A stretch of DNA of 5,878 nucleotides, from contig VYFM01000175.1 of the NCBI GenBank assembly GCA_009842375.1, positions 1 to 5,878 of the forward strand, read 5' to 3'. Both the position numbers and the translations under genes were made by a program. Under the pieces are notes generated by a model. It ran no database searches. It was not told the DNA's origin and saw only the letters and a list, made by a program, of their open reading frames with translations. Each line of letters opens with the position of its first letter. Position 1 is the stretch's first letter. This stretch comes from Candidatus Poribacteria bacterium (GTDB lineage Bacteria; Poribacteria; WGA-4E; WGA-3G). Of the stretch, positions 1 through 5,878 are shown piece by piece.

Positions 1-1584
1 ACGCACTTCAATCTTATCAACATTTTTGTGATTACCAAGACCGAAATGCAGTTTTAATTCTCGTTGTGAAAGATAACCGTCACCACTCTGTATTTCACGT
101 ATTTGAGACAAATCTCCTGCGGTTATCTTAACACGTGTTCCAATTGCATCTGATGAGGTATTTGTAGCTTTCAATTTAATTTGTAGCCAGTTATTCTGGT
201 TTCCACCATCGTTACGCAATAGACGTGGAGGTGTATTGGAATTGGTCACAAGAATATCAATATCTCCATCTAAATCGTAATCAGCGAAAGTAGCACCGCG
301 GCTTACATCTTCGAGATGCATGCCAGGTCCAAGAGATTGGGATACTTCAGTGAAAGTTCCATTTTGCATATTTTGAAAAAGCATGTTGCGTTGTTCGTAG
401 GTTCCTTCCTGTCCAAGTTCTTTCAGATTGTCATGCAGATGTCCATTAGCTACAAAAACATCTCCATATCCATCATTATCTATGTCAACAAATGCTGTTG
501 CCCAACCAACATACGGATATGTTATCTTTGCTGTTTTTGTTGTTGAGGTTGAATCCGTAAAAAACCCGTCACCGTCGTTATGGTAGAATGTATTTGTTTG
601 TTCTGTGTAGTTAGTAACGGTCAAATCAATCCACCCATCGTTATCCCAATCACCAAACGCTGTACCCATACCGTTTTCTACAACCCCATTTTCACTTAGA
701 GCTACTCCAATCATAAACCCGATTTCTGTGAACTTACCATTCCCTAAATTCCGATAGAACAAGTTCTCTGTAGAATCGTTTGCTACATAAATATCGGCAT
801 ATCCGTCATTGTTGTAGTCTCCCCACGCAACCCCCAAACCTTTACCGTTAGAGTTAAAGATACCTGTTGACTTTGTAACATCCGTAAAAGTCCCATCACC
901 GTTATTTCGATAGAGCACATCGGATTGTGCTACGAAGTTGTCTGGTTTACAATATGCCCGTATTCCTTTCTCTTTTAGTCCGCACCACGGATTTTCCTCA
1001 TCAAGCGAGAAAACGATATAGTTGACAACATATAGGTCAATGTTCCCGTCTTGATCGTAATCAGCGAATGAACAGCCGGTACTCCAACGCGGTTCAGTAA
1101 CACCTGCTTTTTCTGTCACATCAGTAAATGTGCCATCACCATTATTCTGGTATAGACGATTCTTGCCGAAATTAGTAATGTAAAGATCCAAATTGCCATC
1201 GTTATTGTAGTCTGCTACAGCACCTCCATGTCCATATCCATCATCTCCCACTCCAGCTATCTGTGTTACATCAGTGAAAGTTCCGTCACCATTGTTTTGA
1301 TACAGACAGTTGATGGAAATTTCTGACATATTGTAGCCAGGTAAAGGTGCCCCATTGACCAGATATAGATCAGGATCACCATCAGAATCATAATCGAAAA
1401 ATACAGCACCTGAACCGAGTATCTCCATTGGAAATTTATGACCACTCCGTCCATCTACGTGTGTCCAGTGAATTCCAGCTTCATGGGTTACGTCAATGAA
1501 TTGAACTTGGTTCCCAAAAGTGGTAGATAGAGGGAACAAGATTAGTGTAATCAGTAGATATTTATACATACATGATACCAGCAT
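1..1584 (-). CDS. Exported FG-GAP/VCBS repeat protein with C-terminal ASPIC/UnbV domain (CRTAC1-like), 3' end cut by window edge
   Basis: The frame stays open from 1584 to base 1, giving 528 residues without a stop; the C-terminus is outside the window. A signal sequence (hydrophobic LLITLILFPLSTTFG near residues 10-24) is followed by FIDVTHEAGIHW, typical of CRTAC1-like proteins. Seven acidic D-x-D-x-D-G-x-x-D repeats follow at about residues 64-77, 125-138, 175-188, 256-269, 312-325, 367-380 and 435-448, several preceded by an LYxNNGDGTFTDVT element. This is the FG-GAP/VCBS pattern of calcium-binding beta-propellers. Residues 481-517 (IGTRVKIT to FGLG) match the start of an ASPIC/UnbV domain, which usually ends shortly after the point where the window stops. 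Cys201 and Cys212 lie in an insert and could form a disulfide (inference). The start is uncertain: ATG 1584 has no clear ribosome binding site; ATG 1569 (MYKYLLITL) gives a more classical signal peptide; ATG 1626 would overlap the TPR gene by 14 nt. The role is inferred to be extracytoplasmic binding or adhesion, with no enzyme activity evident. Confidence 0.88.
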   Translation of the reverse strand, partial: MLVSCMYKYLLITLILFPLSTTFGNQVQFIDVTHEAGIHWTHVDGRSGHKFPMEILGSGAVFFDYDSDGDPDLYLVNGAPLPGYNMSEISINCLYQNNGDGTFTDVTQIAGVGDDGYGHGGAVADYNNDGNLDLYITNFGKNRLYQNNGDGTFTDVTEKAGVTEPRWSTGCSFADYDQDGNIDLYVVNYIVFSLDEENPWCGLKEKGIRAYCKPDNFVAQSDVLYRNNGDGTFTDVTKSTGIFNSNGKGLGVAWGDYNNDGYADIYVANDSTENLFYRNLGNGKFTEIGFMIGVALSENGVVENGMGTAFGDWDNDGWIDLTVTNYTEQTNTFYHNDGDGFFTDSTSTTKTAKITYPYVGWATAFVDIDNDGYGDVFVANGHLHDNLKELGQEGTYEQRNMLFQNMQNGTFTEVSQSLGPGMHLEDVSRGATFADYDLDGDIDILVTNSNTPPRLLRNDGGNQNNWLQIKLKATNTSSDAIGTRVKITAGDLSQIREIQSGDGYLSQRELKLHFGLGNHKNVDKIEVR

Positions 1585-1588
1585 TCCA

Positions 1589-1614
1589 AGTGTAGGAACT
1601 TGATATGCTACACT
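1589..1614 (-). repeat. Short inverted repeat between the TPR and FG-GAP genes
   Basis: The arms AGTGTAG and CTACACT (7 bp, perfect) flank a 12-nt loop. The first arm on the minus strand overlaps the TAG stop of the TPR gene, and the second ends 4 nt before ATG 1584. There is no T-run after it, so it is not a normal intrinsic terminator. It could be a weak RNA hairpin affecting mRNA stability or translation of the last gene, or it could be chance. Confidence 0.35.
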
Positions 1615-3262
1615 ATTTACTTTCATTTTCTTTGATTTTCGTTAAAGTCTGTCGCAATGTTGATCTTTTGGGATCCATTCTTATGGCAGCATTTATAGCG
1701 TTTATTGCCTTTTGACGTTCCCCAGCATGATGGTAAGCTAAAGCAAGTGTTTCCAAGTATTGAGGGGTAGGTACTAACTTAACTGCTTTTTCAGATAATG
1801 TAATTATATCCTGTGGGTTAACATTATCAACGGTCTGTGAGGTTAAGGTTTGTTGTGATTTTGATATAACATCAAGGTAAAGTCTTGCTAATCCATTTAA
1901 TGCATAATGTGCTTCACTGTCTAAGGTTAGTGTTTTCTGATATGCCAGAAGTGCTTTGCTAAATTCACCACGGTGGTGATGTATTGATGCAATTCCACCT
2001 TTGGCGATTGCCAACGACGGATCGTATTTTATGGATGTGGAATATTCAGTAAATGCTTCATCAAATCGTCCTTGATAATGGTAAACCGCCCCTAATCCAG
2101 CGTGAAGCACTGCTTGTTTCGGTTCAACTGAAAGTCCGTTAAGATATGACTGTTCTGATTCTTTTAGTCTGTTTAACCTAAAGTACAATTGTCCAAGTTT
2201 ATAATGTGCTGCTGTGTATTTGGGATTTATTCGTAATGCTGCTAAAAACGCATCAATAGCTTCATCAAATTTCTTATACTTTTCATAAGTAAGTCCCAGT
2301 TGGTAGTGTTTCAGCGGGTTACTCGGTTCAATGATAATTGCCTGTTCACGATTGTCAATTTCTTGCACAATTTTGTTTAAGTGCTGATATGTTTCCATTG
2401 CTTTAGTGCCGTCTTCAACTTGTTTCAGTCTAAACAATGCTTGTGCAAGATTGTAATAGGCACCAACATGGTCTGGCTGTTGGGTAATAACTGTTCGAAA
2501 AATATCAGCGGCACGTTGATATTTACGCTTTTTTGTATGGACTAAACCGAGACTATAATGCGCTGCGGTAAATTTAGGGTCAAACTTTACCGCTTTTTCC
2601 AAATGTAGAAGGGCTTTATCAAGGTCTCCTTGCTGTAGATAGATCGCACCTAAGTTACCATTAGCCATAATAAGTTCTGGCTTGATGGTTAAAGCACGTT
2701 TGTAGTAGTGAATTGCTTGATCCAGTTGTTGTATTGATTCATAACAGGAGGCGAGATTCGTAATTGCTTCAGCAAGATTCGGAGATAGATTTAGGCTTAT
2801 CTGATAGGTATCAATTGCTTTCTGAAACTGGTTATCATGCTGATAGGCATAAGCAAGACCAAGCCATACGTTAACAACATTAGGATATTTTGTGGTTAGT
2901 GTATGGTAGAGTTCAATAGCCTTGTCAAATCGAGAAGATTTTGTGTAGAGAAGGGCAAGATTTGTTTCGACTTGTAACAATCCTGGAGATAATTGCAGAG
3001 CATGCTTTAGGGATGTTTCAGCCTTGTTGTATTCACCAAGGTGAAGGTGTGTTGTGCCTAATGCAGCGTGTGCTTTAGCAAAATTAGGATCGTGTTCAAT
3101 GGATTTCTGAAAACTTTGCAGTGCTTTTGCATATTCTCCTTTACGAACTTCATGCATACCACGTGTATAAAAATCTATTGAAATTTGCGATGAATGAATA
3201 GAAACATTGCCGGAAAAATAAAGACAAAGAATAATAACAAACGAGTGACGTTTTAACAACAT
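1613..3262 (-). CDS. Exported tetratricopeptide (TPR) repeat protein, 549 aa
   Basis: The protein begins with a short basic segment and a hydrophobic stretch (MLLKRHSFVIILCLYFSG), a probable Sec signal or N-terminal anchor. The rest is an almost uninterrupted TPR superhelix. About 14 units of 34 residues start near residue 27 and run to about 532, with the usual W/Y-LG-Y-A-P spacing and typical unit ends such as LNLSPN, VKFDPK and LRINPK. Unit 8 (about 265-315) is long, with an inserted KAMETYQHLNKIVQ segment, and unit 13 (about 451-500) is interrupted by a polar Ser/Thr/Gln-rich insert. TPRs bind proteins, so this is probably a periplasmic scaffold; no catalytic domain is present. The frame is open upstream to an ATG at 3349, but that would overlap the previous gene by 82 nt and hide the signal sequence. 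ATG 3262 has a GAGGA 9 nt upstream and lies 5 nt after the preceding stop, so it is preferred. TPR genes next to CRTAC1-like genes are a familiar pairing in environmental bacteria. Confidence 0.93.
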   Translation of the reverse strand: MLLKRHSFVIILCLYFSGNVSIHSSQISIDFYTRGMHEVRKGEYAKALQSFQKSIEHDPNFAKAHAALGTTHLHLGEYNKAETSLKHALQLSPGLLQVETNLALLYTKSSRFDKAIELYHTLTTKYPNVVNVWLGLAYAYQHDNQFQKAIDTYQISLNLSPNLAEAITNLASCYESIQQLDQAIHYYKRALTIKPELIMANGNLGAIYLQQGDLDKALLHLEKAVKFDPKFTAAHYSLGLVHTKKRKYQRAADIFRTVITQQPDHVGAYYNLAQALFRLKQVEDGTKAMETYQHLNKIVQEIDNREQAIIIEPSNPLKHYQLGLTYEKYKKFDEAIDAFLAALRINPKYTAAHYKLGQLYFRLNRLKESEQSYLNGLSVEPKQAVLHAGLGAVYHYQGRFDEAFTEYSTSIKYDPSLAIAKGGIASIHHHRGEFSKALLAYQKTLTLDSEAHYALNGLARLYLDVISKSQQTLTSQTVDNVNPQDIITLSEKAVKLVPTPQYLETLALAYHHAGERQKAINAINAAIRMDPKRSTLRQTLTKIKENESK

Positions 3263-3267
3263 GGCAA

Positions 3268-4137
3268 TCAATCCTCGGAAGGAGCGTCTATTGCACAACG
3301 AAAGCCAATTATCAGTGATCCCGGGTTTCCACCAAACCGATTTGCACATCGTGTGAAGTCTAAATTTTCAGCCCATCCACCACCTTTGAGAACATGACCG
3401 TCGCCTGTTTCTGGTCCCATAGGATTAGTATTAGGAGCGTAATCATAATAGTCTGGATCATACAAGTCAGAAACCCATTCCCATAGATTACCCGCCATAT
3501 CATGAGCACCATAAGGACTTGCCCCTTGTGGAAATTGTCCAATTGGGGCAGTTAACTTATAGCCGTCAATTAACCCAGTGCCATCATTTCCACTAAGTTT
3601 TGTAGCATCCCACTCATTACCCCAGGGCCAGATGCGTCCATCTGTACCACGTGCAGCTTTTTCCCATTCTGCCTCAGTTGGTAATCTTTTCCCTGCCCAA
3701 TTTGCATAAGCAACAGCATCTGACCATTCTAATACTACAGCAGGTAGGTCAGCCTCGTTGTGAGGCGGATAATCTAAATATTTATTGGGTTTGTATCCGG
3801 TATCGGTTAGGAACTGTTTGAATTGTTTATTGGTGACCTCAAATTGATCAATGTAGAATGCATCTAAATATATTGATCGTTGTGGACGTTCATTGTCAAA
3901 TCGGGAGATGTTTCTGAGTGGAAATATTTCTTTATAATATTCTATATCAGCATCGCTGGTACCCATTAAAAAATCACCTGCTGGAACAAAGACCATTACA
4001 CTCCCGTCTTTAGATGAGGTAATGGTCTTAACAGGTGATGGTTCAACATGCTGTGAATCCATTCTCTCGCCACATGCAAAGACAAGCAGCAAGAGAATGG
4101 AATAAATAACAATGAAACAAAATTGCTTATGTTTCAT
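3268..4137 (-). CDS. Probable lipoprotein with FGE-sulfatase (SUMF1/EgtB/PvdO-like) domain, catalytic Cys pair absent
   Basis: This 289-aa protein has a basic start, a hydrophobic core and a lipobox-like VFAC ending at Cys22 (Phe at -2 is unusual), followed by Gly. It is therefore probably an envelope lipoprotein. Residues about 46-284 carry the FGE-sulfatase fold hallmarks: VFVPAGDFLMGT (49-60), the YIDQFEVTNKQFKQFL helix (95-110), RLPTEAEWEKAARG (151-164), WPWGNEWD (170-177), DMAGNLWEWVSD (213-224), KGGGW (251-255) and IGFRCA (277-282). True formylglycine-generating enzymes have two catalytic cysteines soon after the KGGS-type motif. Here that stretch is AENLDFTRC, and the only cysteines, 264 and 281, match the later structural positions of the family. 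FGE activity is therefore unlikely, and no sulfatase is nearby. Many family members of this type are uncharacterised or serve in other roles (EgtB, PvdO). The gene lies 5 nt after the upstream stop with no strong ribosome binding site, suggesting translational coupling. Confidence 0.9.
   Translation of the reverse strand: MKHKQFCFIVIYSILLLLVFACGERMDSQHVEPSPVKTITSSKDGSVMVFVPAGDFLMGTSDADIEYYKEIFPLRNISRFDNERPQRSIYLDAFYIDQFEVTNKQFKQFLTDTGYKPNKYLDYPPHNEADLPAVVLEWSDAVAYANWAGKRLPTEAEWEKAARGTDGRIWPWGNEWDATKLSGNDGTGLIDGYKLTAPIGQFPQGASPYGAHDMAGNLWEWVSDLYDPDYYDYAPNTNPMGPETGDGHVLKGGGWAENLDFTRCANRFGGNPGSLIIGFRCAIDAPSED
3272..3276 (-). promoter_or_regulatory. Ribosome binding site of the TPR gene
   Basis: GAGGA on the minus strand, 9 nt before ATG 3262 and inside the last codons of the FGE-domain lipoprotein gene. 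It decides the 3262 start over the longer frame from 3349. Confidence 0.6.
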
Positions 4138-4142
4138 TAACT

Positions 4143-4949
4143 TTATCTAACTGCTTTCAAGTCACCCCATGTTGTTGATAACTTACCTTCTGGTTGAACT
4201 GCGGTAGCATTTGCCATGAGCCAGATGATAATTTCAGCAGCGACTGCCCCTTTCGGTTCATCACCGTTTGCAGTTTGTATGGTCGGGATCAGTCTTCCAC
4301 GATCACCATCACGTACGATAATTGGATCAGCACGTGTTCCTGCTTCATTCTGTGCAAGTGATACCTCAACTTCCCAATCACCTGCAAGTTGATCAATGTG
4401 GAAAGGTCGGTCAGACTGGATTGCAGGAAGACTTGGAGAAATATCTTTACCTTCATCGGTGACTATCATTGGTGTATTGTCGTCCCACATGACAATACCG
4501 GGGATATCCATCATGTTCTGAAGTCCACCTTCAGCATTTCGATTACTCAATCCCCAGAACATATAATCTGCATGGTTGAGGATGGCATCTCCATCAGTAC
4601 TTTCAATAAACATTTCCCCGACTGAACCGTCTGGCATTGTATTACCTTGTGGATAGAGGAGAGGTGGTATATCACCGTAAAGAACACAAATATCCAAGCC
4701 ATTGTCGCCAGTTACATCTTCCATCCAATTGGCTAATGCATCCATATCGCCATCACTATCATACAAGGTATTATTAATACCAGCATCATTTAGCATGTCA
4801 ATACAGATTTGTGCCTGTGCGTCTGCGGCATCTTTACTAATCCATTGGACAGTTCCAGTGTAGATAACCACTTCACCTGCAGCAAACACCTGTGTAACAG
4901 GTAGTGCTAATAAAGCAATTAACGTTGTGAAAATAACGACATTTTTCAT
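4143..4949 (-). CDS. Exported protein of unknown family, paralog 2 of a tandem pair, 268 aa
   Basis: I do not recognise a named family. Residues 1-24 are a clear Sec signal peptide (MKNVVIFTTLIALLALP, then VFAAG, with cleavage near 23-24). The mature part is acidic and lacks further membrane segments. It starts with a strand-like VVIYTGTVQW, then DICVLYGDIPPLLYPQGN (86-103), a highly conserved block at 127-152, WDDNTP (155-160), DRPFHIDQLAGDW (180-192) and a C-terminal WGDLK. It aligns end to end with the upstream gene product, at roughly half identity by eye. The alternating strand/helix pattern and the GDIPP turn suggest a Rossmann-like or amidotransferase-like alpha/beta fold, but this is only inference. 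The start is fixed by AGGAGG 7 nt before ATG 4949. The frame is open to 5009, but that longer start overlaps the previous gene and would bury the signal peptide. The stop is 5 nt before the lipoprotein start, consistent with an operon. Confidence 0.85.
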   Translation of the reverse strand: MKNVVIFTTLIALLALPVTQVFAAGEVVIYTGTVQWISKDAADAQAQICIDMLNDAGINNTLYDSDGDMDALANWMEDVTGDNGLDICVLYGDIPPLLYPQGNTMPDGSVGEMFIESTDGDAILNHADYMFWGLSNRNAEGGLQNMMDIPGIVMWDDNTPMIVTDEGKDISPSLPAIQSDRPFHIDQLAGDWEVEVSLAQNEAGTRADPIIVRDGDRGRLIPTIQTANGDEPKGAVAAEIIIWLMANATAVQPEGKLSTTWGDLKAVR

Positions 4950-4953
4950 TAAT

Positions 4954-5778
4954 TTACCTCCTTGATTTAATGTCTCCCCATAATGTGGGAAGTTTTTTTG
5001 CGGGGTCAACCGCTTGAGCCCCTACAGCTTCAATATAGTAATTCAGAATGATCTCGGCTAACACTTCACCCTTTGGATCATCTTGATTTGCAGTTTGATA
5101 TGCTTGGATGAGTCGTGCTTCGGTTTTTGTATTTCGAAGAATACATGGATCACACCGAGTTGATCCTTCAGCCTCTCCGGTATTTGTTGCAAAGGCAATT
5201 TCCAATTCCCAATCATTTGCTAATTGGTCAACATGGAAAGGACGATCAACCGCGTAATCTTTGAGCGTTGGTGTGAATTTCTTTCCCTCAGGTGTAACCT
5301 TCATTGGGGTATCGTCATCCCATTGCAAAATTCCAGGGATATCCATCATATTTTGAAGTCCACCCTCAGCATTGCGGTTTTGAAGTCCCCAGAACATATA
5401 ATCAGCAGTATTAGCAAAAGTGTTTCCTGCATCCAGGTACTCCTCGGCAATAGAACCCTCGGGTTTGGCATTACCTTGAGGGTAAATTACAGGTGGAATA
5501 TCTCCAAATAAGACAATAATATGATTTTCCTTTTTCTTAGTATGATTTTGTGTCCATTCTTCTAATGCGCCAGCACCCTCATTAACCACCTTACCGATGC
5601 CATTTTTTCCTGTGATCATACCAATCAGAATATCAGCCTCAGCTTGTGCAGCTGCTTGACCAATCCACTGTGTAGTCTCTGTGTAAACAAAGACATCTAC
5701 CTGTGCATTAGCTTGAGGTATACAAAGGACTATTGAAACTATGCAAATTAAGCCAACAAGAATAAAAACTATCCTCAT
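4954..5778 (-). CDS. Exported protein of unknown family, paralog 1 of a tandem pair, 274 aa
   Basis: This is the first gene of the operon, and I do not recognise a named family. A Sec signal peptide spans residues 1-25 (hydrophobic core IVFILVGLICIVSIVL, predicted cleavage after ANA). The mature part mirrors its downstream paralog: DVFVYTETTQW (28-38), HIIVLFGDIPPVIYPQGN (86-103), the conserved block at 125-150, WDDDTP (153-158), DRPFHVDQLANDW (178-190), AYQTANQDDPKGEVLAEI (226-243) and WGDIK (267-271). It differs in having a lysine-rich loop (HTKKKENH, 79-86) and a CDPC motif at 209-212 that the paralog lacks; this could be a disulfide or metal site (inference). Likely location is the periplasm or cell surface. 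The start ATG at 5778 follows an AGGAGG by a longish 12 nt and is the first Met before the hydrophobic core. The gene ends AGG AGG TAA, so its last two codons double as the ribosome binding site of the next gene. Confidence 0.85.
   Translation of the reverse strand: MRIVFILVGLICIVSIVLCIPQANAQVDVFVYTETTQWIGQAAAQAEADILIGMITGKNGIGKVVNEGAGALEEWTQNHTKKKENHIIVLFGDIPPVIYPQGNAKPEGSIAEEYLDAGNTFANTADYMFWGLQNRNAEGGLQNMMDIPGILQWDDDTPMKVTPEGKKFTPTLKDYAVDRPFHVDQLANDWELEIAFATNTGEAEGSTRCDPCILRNTKTEARLIQAYQTANQDDPKGEVLAEIILNYYIEAVGAQAVDPAKKLPTLWGDIKSRR
4957..4962 (-). promoter_or_regulatory. Ribosome binding site of paralog 2, embedded in the end of paralog 1
   Basis: A perfect AGGAGG on the minus strand, 7 nt before ATG 4949. 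It is also the final two arginine codons of the upstream gene, directly followed by its TAA stop. It decides the 4949 start and couples translation of the two paralogs. Confidence 0.85.
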
Positions 5779-5790
5779 TATTTTTTGAAT

Positions 5791-5796
5791 CCTCCT
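5791..5796 (-). promoter_or_regulatory. Ribosome binding site of paralog 1
   Basis: AGGAGG on the minus strand, separated from ATG 5778 by 12 nt of A-rich sequence. The motif is perfect, but the spacing is longer than the common 5-9 nt. No other in-frame start lies closer to it. Confidence 0.6.
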
Positions 5797-5809
5797 ATAG
5801 TTTGTAGAA

Positions 5810-5837
5810 ATAATATATAATAAAATTTATCTGACAA
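5810..5837 (-). promoter_or_regulatory. Candidate sigma70-type promoter of the five-gene operon
   Basis: On the minus strand, TTGTCA (5837-5832; 5 of 6 to TTGACA) and TATTAT (5815-5810; 5 of 6 to TATAAT) are separated by 16 nt. Transcription would start near 5803, giving a short leader that contains the AGGAGG. The surroundings are very AT-rich, so similar boxes arise easily by chance. Confidence 0.35.
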
Positions 5838-5878
5838 TTGTTACCTAAAATATGTGTTTGATCGCATATTAAAATATT

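Noticed and set aside
316..546. Plus-strand open frame of 76 codons
   Set aside because: It lies wholly antisense to the FG-GAP repeats, has Cys/Ile-rich low-complexity content and no ribosome binding site. It is a shadow of the real gene.
1266..1454. Minus-strand open frame of 62 codons in another frame
   Set aside because: It overlaps the FG-GAP gene, whose frame has clear repeats throughout; this frame has no recognisable feature.
3263..3349. Longer N-terminus of the TPR protein from ATG 3349
   Set aside because: It would overlap the FGE-domain gene by 82 nt and place a cysteine/arginine-rich segment before the signal sequence. ATG 3262 has its own ribosome binding site.
3360..3542. Minus-strand open frame of 60 codons in another frame
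   Set aside because: It is nested in the FGE-domain gene, which carries conserved motifs in its own frame across this stretch.
3268..4137. Calling the FGE-domain protein a working sulfatase-maturing enzyme
   Set aside because: The catalytic cysteine pair is absent and no sulfatase gene is present in the window.
4389..4625. Plus-strand frames at 4389-4625 and 5224-5511 that resemble each other
   Set aside because: Both are antisense to the two paralogs, and their similarity (for example HHVLKST and HHILKST) simply reflects the shared sense-strand block. Neither has a ribosome binding site.
4740..4760. DSDGDMD stretch in paralog 2 as a calcium-binding EF-hand or dockerin loop
   Set aside because: The glycine and the terminal acidic residue are not at the expected positions, and the stretch is not kept in paralog 1. 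It is probably just an acidic loop.
4950..5009. Longer N-terminus of paralog 2 from ATG 5009
   Set aside because: It overlaps the end of paralog 1 and would bury the signal peptide. The AGGAGG before ATG 4949 settles the start.

Overview
The window is one tightly packed set of five genes, all on the minus strand and read from right (5778) to left. The leftmost gene runs off the window edge. The base composition is moderately AT-rich. The combination of a large periplasmic TPR protein, an FG-GAP/VCBS + ASPIC/UnbV protein, an FGE-sulfatase-domain lipoprotein and secreted proteins of no recognised family suggests a Gram-negative environmental bacterium. Candidatus Poribacteria or a relative in or near the PVC group would fit, but this is an inference from gene style; there is no rRNA or marker gene here.

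Layout in order of transcription: (1) 5778-4954, an exported 274-aa protein of unknown family; (2) 4949-4143, its exported 268-aa paralog; (3) 4137-3268, a 289-aa probable lipoprotein with an FGE-sulfatase (SUMF1/EgtB/PvdO-like) domain that lacks the catalytic cysteine pair of true formylglycine-generating enzymes; (4) 3262-1613, a 549-aa exported protein with about 14 TPR units; (5) 1584 to the window edge, an exported CRTAC1-like protein with seven FG-GAP/VCBS-type acidic repeats and an ASPIC/UnbV domain cut by the edge. The gaps are 4, 5, 5 and 28 nt. A candidate promoter lies in the 100 nt upstream of gene 1. No terminator is visible between the genes, so they probably form one operon that may continue to the left.

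How they fit together: every product starts with a Sec-type signal sequence or lipobox, so the whole cassette appears to act outside the cytoplasm. The TPR protein is a natural scaffold, the FG-GAP/ASPIC protein a likely surface or periplasmic adhesion/binding beta-propeller, and the FGE-domain lipoprotein a membrane-anchored partner. The two paralogs of unknown family head the operon and are the least explained part. No RNA genes, CRISPR arrays, insertion sequences or phage genes were seen. No stretch over 300 bases is without a gene; the largest non-coding stretch is 5779-5878.
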